A stretch of DNA of 34,200 nucleotides from an uncultured Pseudomonadota bacterium (GTDB lineage: Bacteria; Myxococcota_A; UBA796; CAJQPC01): the NCBI GenBank assembly GCA_913060515.1, contig CAJXRZ010000068.1:1-34200 (forward strand), read 5' to 3'. The position numbers were made by a program, and so were the translations under genes. This document shows positions 14,740-24,445 of the stretch, piece by piece (within the stretch, counting starts at the first letter, position 1; each line of letters begins with the position of its first letter). The notes under the pieces were generated by a model. It made no database searches and was not told where the DNA came from. It worked only from the letters and a program-made list of their open reading frames with translations.

Positions 14740-15888
14740 TCAAGACTCTGTGGAGACTGGGGTCTCAAAGAGGAAGCTGGCGATGCGGGCCAAGCCCTGC
14801 AGGTCATGAACCTCGCCTTCAAGGCGTGGAATCTCCAGCAGAAAGCCGGAGGAGAAGACCTGAACTTTTTCGATCAAGGCACGCTCACCAGCGGCCAGGG
14901 CACGAAGCCGACGATGGGCTGCGCCCAGGCGTGCGACCAGGCTGGCCGCCGTCCAGTCTTCCAGATCCTCGGAGAGTTCCTTGGCTTGGCTGCCCAAGAG
15001 CGCTTGCGGGTCCAGGGCCACATCCCCACAGAGGTGCACTTGGTTGACCACGGTGCCGCCGCGGGGGTAGCCGCGCTCGGAGAGCTGCTCGGAGAAGAAG
15101 CCGGCCACCTCCACCGAGGGCTCTGTGGGAGCACACACGGTGACAAAGCTGCATTCCTCTGAGCGGAAGAGGTTCAGCACGGTCTGGTGACGCTCGCGGA
15201 AGCCTTCGTACATGTCTTGGAAGAGCAGCAGGAAGTCGGAGAGATCGTCCAAGAACTCGTGGCCAAAGACGTAGCCCAGCATCTTCCAGATCACCGTCGA
15301 GGTGCCCTGCTTGAGGCTGCCCAAAAATCCGGTGCGCTTGGGCGGGTTCAAGAACCAGCTGATGACCTGTCGGTCGAAGAAGCGAGAGAGCCGCCCAGGG
15401 GCCTCAAAGAAGTCCAAGGCGTTCTTGACCGGGGGCGTATCGAGCACGACCAAGTCGTAGCGCCCAGTGGTGACCACATCGTGCAGCTTCTCAGCGGCCA
15501 TGTACTCCTGGCTGCCCGCGAAGGTGTCCGACATGGTCTGGTAGATGGGGTTGTCCAGGATTCGCTGAGCGGTCTCCCGGTTCGGCGCCATCTCTTCGAT
15601 CAGCTCGTTGAAGGTGGTCTGGGTGTCCAACATCATGGCCCAGAGCTCACCGCCATCCTGTACTTCCACCGAGCTCAACTCGATGCGCCGCTCGTCATTT
15701 CCGAACTCGGTCAGGCCCAAGGAGTTGGCCAGTCGACGTGCGGGATCGATGGTGAGCACCAGGACCTTCTTGCCCTGCATGGCAGCCCACAGACCGATGC
15801 TCGCAGCCGAGGTCGTCTTGCCCACGCCGCCGCTTCCGACGCACACCACCAGGCGTCGACCACCCAGGACAACCTCACGGGGGGTCAT
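14740..15888 (-). CDS. ArsA/Get3-like ATPase, partner subunit (GSGGVGKT)
   Basis: Protein of 382 residues in the ArsA/Get3 branch of SIMIBI P-loop ATPases. It carries VCVGSGGVGKTTSAA at the Walker A site, the switch LTIDPARRLANSLG, and VLDTPPVKNALDF at Walker B. The usual deviant Walker A is GKGGVGKT; here the signature Lys that reaches across the dimer is replaced by Ser. The ATG overlaps the stop of the upstream ArsA-like gene by four bases, so the two are translationally coupled and likely form a heterodimer, as in the paired ArsA proteins of mycobacteria. It has no CxxC zinc motif and no arsenic genes nearby, so arsenite pumping is unlikely. The role is unknown; client targeting to membranes or metabolic control are both possible. 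Confidence 0.88.
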   Translation of the reverse strand: MTPREVVLGGRRLVVCVGSGGVGKTTSAASIGLWAAMQGKKVLVLTIDPARRLANSLGLTEFGNDERRIELSSVEVQDGGELWAMMLDTQTTFNELIEEMAPNRETAQRILDNPIYQTMSDTFAGSQEYMAAEKLHDVVTTGRYDLVVLDTPPVKNALDFFEAPGRLSRFFDRQVISWFLNPPKRTGFLGSLKQGTSTVIWKMLGYVFGHEFLDDLSDFLLLFQDMYEGFRERHQTVLNLFRSEECSFVTVCAPTEPSVEVAGFFSEQLSERGYPRGGTVVNQVHLCGDVALDPQALLGSQAKELSEDLEDWTAASLVARLGAAHRRLRALAAGERALIEKVQVFSSGFLLEIPRLEGEVHDLQGLARIASFLFETPVSTES

Positions 15889-16835
15889 GTGCGCCCCTTC
15901 AAGCCGCGCTCACTGGTTCTGGCCAGGGCCGAGGCCAAAGCCCGCACCAGGGCATCGCTGCCCTCGGCTTGGGAGAGGCGGGGCACGTCGATGAGCTTGA
16001 CGCCGATCTGCTCAGCGATGCGCTCGATGGCCCGTCCGGTCGCCTCTTCCAGGCGCGCTTCCCAGCGTCCGGCCAAGAGCAGCTCGGCTTGGGGACCCTC
16101 GGGGTCTGCCGCGCTCATGCGCTCGAGCAGCGCAATCTCGTCGGCGCCCAGAGTCGGACGGCTGGCCCGGTTCAGGATCACCAGAGGCACGCTGAGTCCA
16201 GGCACGCCCTTGTTCAGGGTCTCCCAGGTCTCGATGGTCTCGTTGACCACCATCTCCTCGGGCAAGGCCACCAACACCAGATGGGTCTTGGGGTCCTCCA
16301 GGAGCTGCTGGCTCTCCTGGCTGCGCGTGAAGAGTGGGCCCACGTTGAACAGACGCATGGTGCGCTGGGGGGACTGCATCAGCGCGGTGGCGTGACCACT
16401 GGCCGGCAGATCCACGATGACCAAATCGAACTCTTCGCTCAACCAGGTGATCTTGGACAGGGTGACCACTTCGCGGTTGCCGGGAACGGCGTCCAAGAAG
16501 AGCCGCACAAGGCGGTTGTCCAACATCATGTCGACGATGCGCTTGGAGGGCACAACGCGCTCCACCCAGTCGTGAAGGGCCTCGTACCAGGTCACGTTGC
16601 AGGCGTAGAGGTTCTCCGCGATCCGCTTGGGCTCGTAGCCGACCTGGGTGCCGAAGATGCCGGAGAGCACGCTCTGCTGCGAGTCTGCTTCGATCAGGCA
16701 GACCCGGCGGCCCTGTGCAGCAGCCAAGCGCCCAAGCGCTGCGGTGACCGATGACTTGCCGACCCCGCCCTTTCCGGTGACGAGAACGACCTTGCCAAAG
16801 ATCAGATCGGCGATGTCGAAAGCCTGCTGCGTCAC
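15885..16835 (-). CDS. ArsA/Get3-like ATPase, signature-lysine subunit
   Basis: Protein of 316 residues from GTG 16835. It has the full deviant Walker A ([11 protein letters not shown]), a switch region [16 protein letters not shown] and a Walker [16 protein letters not shown]. The last is typical of the shorter partner in ArsA pairs, with a Gly-His after the Pro. The C-terminus includes [17 protein letters not shown], which matches the ArsA family A-loop region. It forms an operon with the next gene through an ATGA overlap and lies 72 bp downstream of gyrB, behind a likely terminator. A TATAAC/GTTATAG box eight bases before the GTG hints at its own promoter with little or no leader. Function is inferred only to the level of a heterodimeric cytoplasmic ATPase. 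Confidence 0.88.
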   Translation of the reverse strand: MTQQAFDIADLIFGKVVLVTGKGGVGKSSVTAALGRLAAAQGRRVCLIEADSQQSVLSGIFGTQVGYEPKRIAENLYACNVTWYEALHDWVERVVPSKRIVDMMLDNRLVRLFLDAVPGNREVVTLSKITWLSEEFDLVIVDLPASGHATALMQSPQRTMRLFNVGPLFTRSQESQQLLEDPKTHLVLVALPEEMVVNETIETWETLNKGVPGLSVPLVILNRASRPTLGADEIALLERMSAADPEGPQAELLLAGRWEARLEEATGRAIERIAEQIGVKLIDVPRLSQAEGSDALVRALASALARTSERGLKGRT

Positions 16836-16842
16836 AGCACCC

Positions 16843-16849
16843 GCTATAA
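16843..16849 (-). promoter_or_regulatory. -10-like box upstream of the ArsA-like operon
   Basis: On the minus strand, TTATAG/TATAGC lies seven to eight bases before GTG 16835, with no Shine-Dalgarno between. It would fit a leaderless or very short-leader transcript. Confidence 0.4.
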
Positions 16850-16887
16850 CGGCTCCAGAGCGCAGTGCCCTGGCGCGTGTGTCTAAA

Positions 16888-16907
16888 GGCCGCAGGAGCC
16901 TGCGCCC
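16888..16907 (-). terminator. likely intrinsic terminator of gyrB
   Basis: Directly after the gyrB stop, a GC-rich hairpin (CGCAGG with CCTGCG, extended by GG/CC after a mismatch) is followed by CCTTTAG on the minus strand. The T-run is short, so confidence is moderate. Confidence 0.5.
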
Positions 16908-19382
<2,475 letters not shown>

Positions 19383-19396
19383 TCAACCCTTCGAAA

Positions 19397-20506
19397 CTAA
19401 TGCGTCGAGGCCACCTCTGCACCCCCAACCGCACCGTCTTTCACCGCATAGCTGCGCACTTCTCCTTGGGCCCCAGCCAGCACGAGGGAGGGGTCGGTCG
19501 TGGTGACGAAGACCTGGACCTCGAGCTCCTCCAACAGCCCCACCAGGTTGCCCCGTCGAAAGCGGTCCAGCTCCGAGGACAGATCGTCGAGCAAGAAGAG
19601 CGGACGCGCCCCCCTGGCCCGTGCAGCGAGCAGTTCAGCAAGCTTGAGGGCCAACACCACCGAGCGGGTCTGTCCCTGGGAGGCGTAGGCCCGAGCCGGT
19701 CGGTCATCGATTCGGAGCACCAGCTCATCGCGCTGGGGCCCAACCATGTTCATCCCACGGCGCACTTCGTCCTTCCGGCTTTTCGCCAGCAGCTCGCTGT
19801 AGCGGCCCACCAAGTCCTCACGTGAGCCCTCTCCCAGTGCGGTGCGGTAGCGCAGAGTGGCGTCCCCATGACCTGAGATACGCTGATGCAGCGTCACAAA
19901 GGGCTCTCGAAGCTCCTCGATCACAGCCCGCCTGCGCTCGACCAAGCGGGCACCGGCGACGGCCAGTTGGGCATCAAAAACATCGAGCTGAATGGGGTCT
20001 GGGACATCCTCTCGAAGCAGCGCACCCTTCTGGCTGAGCAGGCGCTTGAAACCCATCGCCACGTCCAGAAAGCTCGATGAGGCGGTGAAGGCCGCCCGGT
20101 CGATGAAGCGCCTTCGGATGTCCGGTCCCTCCCGCACAATGGCCACATCCTGCGGGCAAAAGAGCACCGCTCGGATGCCCTCAAAGTAGGAGCCCAGAGC
20201 CTTTGGGGTCTTGCCGTCCACCTCGCCCCGGCGTCCCTTGGGATCCAGGTGCAGCTTGAAGTGGCGGGTGAGCTGGCCGTCGTCCACCCGCCCCCGGACC
20301 TGGGCGTGTGTGCAGCCCCAGCGAATCAGCTCCCGCACCCGGGTGGTGCGAAAGCTCTTGAGGGTCGCCAGGCCGTAGATGGCCTCCAAGAGGTTGGTCT
20401 TCCCCTGGGCGTTGGGCCCATGGAAGACCACGAAGGGCGCATCCGTGTCGATCTGCACCTGAGCCAGGTTCCGAAAGTCACTGAGCCCCAGCTCTTGTAG
20501 GCGCAC
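19397..20506 (-). CDS. recF: DNA replication and repair protein RecF
   Basis: SMC-like ATPase that, with RecO and RecR, loads RecA at single-strand gaps. The 369 residues are close to the family's usual 360-370. Visible are Walker A (GPNAQGKTNLLEAIYG), the N-terminal LGLSDFRNL typical of RecF, the ABC signature region (ASQGQTRSVVLALKLAE) and Walker B (LFLLDDLSSELD). Translation starts at GTG 20506, six bases after the dnaN stop, with no strong Shine-Dalgarno, so it is probably coupled to dnaN. Conserved order with dnaN and gyrB confirms the call. Confidence 0.97.
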   Translation of the reverse strand: MRLQELGLSDFRNLAQVQIDTDAPFVVFHGPNAQGKTNLLEAIYGLATLKSFRTTRVRELIRWGCTHAQVRGRVDDGQLTRHFKLHLDPKGRRGEVDGKTPKALGSYFEGIRAVLFCPQDVAIVREGPDIRRRFIDRAAFTASSSFLDVAMGFKRLLSQKGALLREDVPDPIQLDVFDAQLAVAGARLVERRRAVIEELREPFVTLHQRISGHGDATLRYRTALGEGSREDLVGRYSELLAKSRKDEVRRGMNMVGPQRDELVLRIDDRPARAYASQGQTRSVVLALKLAELLAARARGARPLFLLDDLSSELDRFRRGNLVGLLEELEVQVFVTTTDPSLVLAGAQGEVRSYAVKDGAVGGAEVASTH

Positions 20507-20512
20507 CCGGAC

Positions 20513-21634
20513 TCAGTCCAAGCGCATCGGCATGACGATCAGCAGGGCGTTCTCGCTCTCGGGCTCACGGACCAGGGCCGGACTCAGAGCATCGCCCAGC
20601 TCCAGCACGATGCGCTCCGCGGTCAGAGTGCCGAGCACTTCCTGGAAGTAGCGAATGTTGAATCCGATGGCCAGGGCATCGCCTTCCAGCTCCATGGGCA
20701 CGACCTCGCGGGCGTCTCCCAGGTCGACGTGGCTGGAGCTGATGGTCACCGCAGTGGGCTCGAAGGAGAAGCTCACTGGACGGGCCTTGTCCTGGGCCAA
20801 CACCGCCACGCGCTTCAGGGCGCTGTTGAGCACCTCGCGCATGACGACGGCACGACGCTGCCAAGAGGTGGGCACCACCTGACGGTAGTCGGGGAACTCT
20901 CCGTCGATCAGGCGGAAGTAGAAGCGCTCGCTCTCGCTGGTGATCAAGGCTGCAGACTCACCGAAGCTCAGCTCCAGGATCTGGTCATCCTTGCGGCAGA
21001 GCTTCTTCATCTCACCCAAGGCCTTGCGGGGAATGAGCATGCGCGAGGGCATGCCGAGCTCACCGTCAAAGGGGATCTGGGCGTAGGAGAGCCGGTGACC
21101 ATCGGTGGCCACCATGCGCAGCATTGGCGAGCCATCGGCTCCGTCTACGATCTCCAGGTGGGCCCCGTTGATCCCGTAGCGGTTGTCGTCGGTGCACACC
21201 ACGAAGCCGGTCTGGTCGATCAGCCACTTGAGCTTGCCAGCAGGCAGCTTCAGGGTGCTGCGGCCGTCAAAGTCGGGCAGCGGTGGGAAGTCCTCTCCCG
21301 GGAGACCCTTGACCTTGTACCAAGCGCTGCCAGAGGTGACCTCGACCCGGTTCTGACCACCCAAGCTCAGGTGCGCGGTCTGATCCGGCAAGACCTTGGC
21401 GATCTGGAAGACGCTGGAGGCGTCGATGGCAATCTCACCTGGCGTCACCACATTGGCTGGGAAGTCGCCAATGAAGGCCATCTCCGTGTCCGTTGCGGTC
21501 AAGCGCAAGCGTCCTTCAGAGGCCTGCAGCAGCACGTGGGAGAGGATGGGGTTGGGCGTGTTGCGACGCTCAACAATGCCTTGCACGCGAGAGAGCCCTC
21601 CCAGGAAGGCGTCGCGATCGATGTACAGCTCCAT
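20513..21634 (-). CDS. dnaN: DNA polymerase III sliding clamp (beta subunit)
   Basis: The beta clamp, a ring-shaped dimer that tethers DNA polymerase III to DNA. The 373 residues include the N-terminal MELYIDRDAFLGGLSRVQGI, the internal ATDGHRLSYAQIPF typical of the second domain, and the C-terminal LLIVMPMRLD, close to the canonical MPMRL end that forms the peptide-binding pocket. GCGGAG lies about ten bases before ATG 21634. The start is 317 bp downstream of the dnaA stop, across the putative origin, so a promoter there is likely. Confidence 0.98.
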   Translation of the reverse strand: MELYIDRDAFLGGLSRVQGIVERRNTPNPILSHVLLQASEGRLRLTATDTEMAFIGDFPANVVTPGEIAIDASSVFQIAKVLPDQTAHLSLGGQNRVEVTSGSAWYKVKGLPGEDFPPLPDFDGRSTLKLPAGKLKWLIDQTGFVVCTDDNRYGINGAHLEIVDGADGSPMLRMVATDGHRLSYAQIPFDGELGMPSRMLIPRKALGEMKKLCRKDDQILELSFGESAALITSESERFYFRLIDGEFPDYRQVVPTSWQRRAVVMREVLNSALKRVAVLAQDKARPVSFSFEPTAVTISSSHVDLGDAREVVPMELEGDALAIGFNIRYFQEVLGTLTAERIVLELGDALSPALVREPESENALLIVMPMRLD

Positions 21635-21740
21635 GGCCAGGCAGCTCCGCTTAGATGGCTTTTATGATCTGATCAGGATCGATCAAGTAGTAGATCGATC
21701 GTTGTCTATTGATACTGGGGAAATGCTGCTAAAGCACCGA

Positions 21741-21753
21741 TTCCACAGTGGAA
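21741..21753. repeat. 13-bp palindrome TTCCACAGTGGAA
   Basis: A perfect inverted repeat of TTCCAC around a central A. Each arm resembles half of a DnaA box, giving two head-to-head weak boxes in the candidate origin. Confidence 0.6.
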
Positions 21754-21834
21754 AGTCAAACTGAACCTGGGGATGGATCCCGAGGGGATTCCTGTTGGCA
21801 AGCAGTGGAAAACTGCCCGACCTGCAGAAGCTGA

Positions 21835-21909
21835 AGCTGTCCGCAGTTCTTCCATACCCGAGCCCACAGAGCTGTGCCCTAGCTGTCCGCAGCCTTTTCC
21901 CCAAGCTGT
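21835..21909. repeat. AGCTGT short repeats, four copies
   Basis: Copies start at 21835, 21870, 21881 and 21904. The copies at 21835 and 21881 extend to the 12-mer AGCTGTCCGCAG. CACAG-AG-CTGTG (21865-21876) forms a small palindrome within the array. Confidence 0.6.
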
Positions 21910-21951
21910 TGCTCGCTGAGGAGGGGGGATTGGGGCTCCATTGGGCCTTCA

Positions 21952-23307
21952 TCATCGGGACAAACCTAGGCTGCGCTCGAGGGTCTGCAGGTGGTTCTGC
22001 ATGTCCGGGTCGCTCTTGGCCAGGCCGCCAATCTTCTTGCAGGCGTGCTGCACAGTGCTGTGGTCTCGGCCACCGAAAGCCCGACCCAAGTCTGGGAAGG
22101 ACAGGTCGGTGTGTCGCCGAGCCAAGAACATGGCGATCTGGCGAGGCTGTACGATTCCCTTGAGCTTTCGCTGGCCCTTCAAATCGCTGATTTTGATGTT
22201 GAAGTAGCGGGCCACCACTTGGATGATGCGCTCGGGGCTCACCGCCTCTGGGGTCTGCACCAAGAGGTTGCTCAGGTGCTGCTTGGCGAAGTCCACCGTG
22301 ATGGCGTCCCCATAGAAGCTGCCCAGGGCCGCCAGACGGTTGATGGCGCCCTCCAGCTCTCGCACGTTGCCGCTGACCCGGGAGGCAATCCACAGGGCGC
22401 AGTCATGGCCAATGGGAAGGCGCATGGCCTCGGCCTTGGCTTGAAGGATGGCCACCATGGTCTCCAGATCCGGCGCCTGAACGTCTGCCAGCAGCCCGCC
22501 CTCAAAGCGGGTGCGCAGTCTGGGCTCCAGACCTTCGATCTCTCGGGGCAACACATCCGAGGTCAACACCACCTGTTTGCCGGCCAGCTTGAGCGACTCA
22601 AAGGTGTGGAAGAACTCCTCCTGGCTACGCACCTTGCCGGAGAGGAACTGGATGTCGTCGATCAGCAGCATGTCGGCGCTGTCGCGGTAGCGGTTGCGGA
22701 ACTCGTCCATCTTCTTGAAGCGCAGGGCCCGGATCATGTCGTTCACGAAGTCTTCTGCGGTGGTGTAGATCACCCCAGAGTCCGAGCGCGCTTGCAGCAT
22801 CCGGTTGCCGATGGCCTGCATCAAGTGGGTCTTGCCCAGGCCGGTTCCGCCAAAGACGAAGAGCGGATTGTAGTTTTGACCAGGGAAATCCGCGACGGCA
22901 AGGGCTGCGGCGTTGGCGAACTTGTTGCAGGCTCCCACGACATAGTTGTCGAAGGTTTTGTCCCGCGGCAGGCGGCTGCGCACAGGCGTTCTTGAGCTCT
23001 GTGCAGCCGGGACCCTGTGGGCTTGTGCCGGCGGCGAGGCCGCTTTGGGGCTGGCCTGTCGCTCCGATTCCACCGTGAAGCGCAGCCGCAGTGGCCGCCC
23101 AAAGGCACGGGCCAGCTCTTCGATGAAGATCTCCTGGTAGTTGTCCCGAACCCAATCTGAGTAGTAGCGGTTGGGGACTTCGAGCTCGAGCTCATCACCG
23201 TCCATGCCCAGAGCTCGGATCGGGCGAACCCAGATCTCATGGTTCTGTGAACCGATGCGCTCCTCGATACGGGGTTGAACGTCCTGCCAGAGATCCTGGA
23301 TCGACAC
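21952..23307 (-). CDS. dnaA: chromosomal replication initiator DnaA
   Basis: AAA+ ATPase that binds DnaA boxes and opens oriC. The 451 residues show domain I (SIQDLWQDVQPRIEERIG), a variable Pro/Ala linker to about residue 120, the AAA+ core with Walker A GGTGLGKTHL near residue 150 and Walker B LLIDDIQFL, an Arg-finger region RLRTRFEGGL, and domain IV ending in GRDHSTVQHACKKI near 410, the DNA-binding signature. Translation starts at GTG 23307 with GGGAG four bases upstream. It is divergent from rpmH, the classic arrangement, and dnaN lies downstream. Confidence 0.99.
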   Translation of the reverse strand: MSIQDLWQDVQPRIEERIGSQNHEIWVRPIRALGMDGDELELEVPNRYYSDWVRDNYQEIFIEELARAFGRPLRLRFTVESERQASPKAASPPAQAHRVPAAQSSRTPVRSRLPRDKTFDNYVVGACNKFANAAALAVADFPGQNYNPLFVFGGTGLGKTHLMQAIGNRMLQARSDSGVIYTTAEDFVNDMIRALRFKKMDEFRNRYRDSADMLLIDDIQFLSGKVRSQEEFFHTFESLKLAGKQVVLTSDVLPREIEGLEPRLRTRFEGGLLADVQAPDLETMVAILQAKAEAMRLPIGHDCALWIASRVSGNVRELEGAINRLAALGSFYGDAITVDFAKQHLSNLLVQTPEAVSPERIIQVVARYFNIKISDLKGQRKLKGIVQPRQIAMFLARRHTDLSFPDLGRAFGGRDHSTVQHACKKIGGLAKSDPDMQNHLQTLERSLGLSR

Positions 23308-23661
23308 GGGGCTCCCATGAGGGTTTTGCGCAGTGAGCGTGCAGCGCGGCTCGTGCCAATGAGAGCCGCTGGGGGAGCGGAAGCTATCAGCTTGTACCGG
23401 GGCGGGACAAGCTCATCTCTGGTGCCTCGCTCCCTGGGGCCCCGCTCGTGGATCCCGCTTGCGCTGGGATCGGCGATCGCCGGGGCGTGCCTCCCTTGCC
23501 CAGGGCCATGTGATGGGATAGGAGGGCGGGCTTGTCTAGCGGCTCTCCGGCTTTTAGCCATCCGTTAGATCCCATCTTCGGTCCAGCCTGCAACCTGCAG
23601 TGGCCCCAACTTCTCCAACTCCAGCGCCTGAACCCAACCTTCAGGCCACACGGGAGTCCCC
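23308..23661. promoter_or_regulatory. dnaA-rpmH divergent intergenic region
   Basis: A 354-bp gap that must hold the promoters of dnaA (minus) and rpmH (plus). It contains a perfect 12-bp palindrome CGGCGATCGCCG at 23471-23482 and an AT-richer stretch at about 23550-23575 (CTTTTAGCC, TTAGAT) that could include the rpmH -10. I found no DnaA box with fewer than two mismatches here, which favours the dnaA-dnaN gap as origin. No ORF with a convincing coding pattern was seen. Confidence 0.5.
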
Positions 23662-23817
23662 ATGAAGCGCACCTACCAGCCCAGCAACATCAAGCGTAAG
23701 CGCAGCCACGGTTTCCGGGCTCGCATGGCCACCGCAGGCGGTCGCAAGGTTCTCAAGCGTCGCCGCGCGAAGGGCCGCACCCGTCTGGCCGTGACCGTCG
23801 GCACCAAGCGCAGCTGA
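23662..23817 (+). CDS. rpmH: 50S ribosomal protein L34
   Basis: A 51-residue ribosomal protein. [18 protein letters not shown], then [20 protein letters not shown], is the textbook L34 sequence. ATG 23662 has GGGAG five bases upstream. The stop is followed after five bases by rnpA. Being very short, the gene is easily missed by length-filtered gene calling. In E. coli L34 and RnpA are co-transcribed from promoters between dnaA and rpmH; the layout here is the same. Confidence 0.99.
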   Translation: MKRTYQPSNIKRKRSHGFRARMATAGGRKVLKRRRAKGRTRLAVTVGTKRS

Positions 23818-23822
23818 TCCCT

Positions 23823-24215
23823 ATGGGGCAGCCCAAGGCTTTTGGACTGCCCAAGAACGCTCGACTTCGCGTCTCCTCTGATTTTCGGAGGGTTCAGGGG
23901 CGCGGCCGCAAGGTCCGCACTCGAAATCTGCTTGTCTTGTACAGCAGAGGACGTGAGAGCCAGAGCCGATTCGGCCTGGTTGTCAGCAAGAAGGTAGGCA
24001 ATGCGGTGGCACGGAACCGGGTCAAGCGCTGGCTTCGCGAAGCGATCCGGCACAACCGGCACAGCGTCCAAGGGCGCTGGGACGTGGCTGTGATTGCCTC
24101 GCCTCGTGCAGTAGACGCTGGTCTTGACGTGCTTACCCAGGACCTCTGCTACGCCATCGGCCGTTTGGGCCAGGCTCCAAAGAACCGTGGGAAAAAACCT
24201 GGAAGTCGTGCATGA
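23823..24215 (+). CDS. rnpA: ribonuclease P protein component
   Basis: Protein subunit of RNase P, which helps the catalytic RNA cut tRNA 5' leaders. The 130-residue basic protein shows [10 protein letters not shown] near the N-terminus, [20 protein letters not shown] with the conserved RNR motif, WLREAIR, and [11 protein letters not shown], all typical of the family. The stop overlaps the yidD start (ATGA). The C-terminal tail ([11 protein letters not shown]) is basic and short. Confidence 0.97.
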   Translation: MGQPKAFGLPKNARLRVSSDFRRVQGRGRKVRTRNLLVLYSRGRESQSRFGLVVSKKVGNAVARNRVKRWLREAIRHNRHSVQGRWDVAVIASPRAVDAGLDVLTQDLCYAIGRLGQAPKNRGKKPGSRA

Positions 24216-24445
24216 GCAAGTTGCTCACCACCGTACTGCAGGCTCCCATCCGTTTCTACCGTGCATGGATCTCCCCGCTCTTGCCCCCCTCCTGCCGCTT
24301 TTACCCCACCTGCTCCGCGTACGCGATGGAAGCGCTTGGGGTGCATGGTCCGGCGAGAGGATCGTGGCTTGCGGTGAAGCGCATCGCGAGCTGCCACCCC
24401 TTCCATCCCGGGGGCATTGACCCCGTTCCCCCGGTCGAGGACTAA
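24212..24445 (+). CDS. yidD: membrane protein insertion efficiency factor YidD
   Basis: A small 77-residue protein that aids YidC-dependent membrane insertion at the inner face of the membrane. It has an amphipathic N-terminus ([20 protein letters not shown]), then the family core [22 protein letters not shown] with two conserved Cys, and [17 protein letters not shown] near the end. It overlaps rnpA by four bases and directly abuts the yidC start codon. Confidence 0.97.
   Translation: MSKLLTTVLQAPIRFYRAWISPLLPPSCRFYPTCSAYAMEALGVHGPARGSWLAVKRIASCHPFHPGGIDPVPPVED

Larger units (their letters stand above)
21635..21951. other. candidate chromosomal origin (oriC), dnaA-dnaN gap
   Basis: A 317-bp non-coding gap. 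Its dnaN-proximal part (21660-21720) is clearly AT-richer than the rest and holds six GATC sites within 35 bp (21666-21700) plus a TAGTAG run reminiscent of DnaA-trios. DnaA-box-like sites are AGTGGAAAA at 21804-21812 (reverse complement TTTTCCACT, one mismatch to TTWTNCACA), TTTTCCCCA at 21895-21903 (one mismatch), and a perfect palindrome TTCCACAGTGGAA at 21741-21753. AGCTGT occurs four times (21835, 21870, 21881, 21904), twice within the 12-mer AGCTGTCCGCAG. Many bacteria have oriC in this gap. No perfect TTATCCACA is present, so the assignment is a good but unproven candidate. Confidence 0.6.

Noticed and set aside
23308-23661. Origin of replication in the dnaA-rpmH gap
   Set aside because: No DnaA-box-like site better than two mismatches and no AT-rich cluster comparable to that in the dnaA-dnaN gap; not excluded for a bipartite origin.
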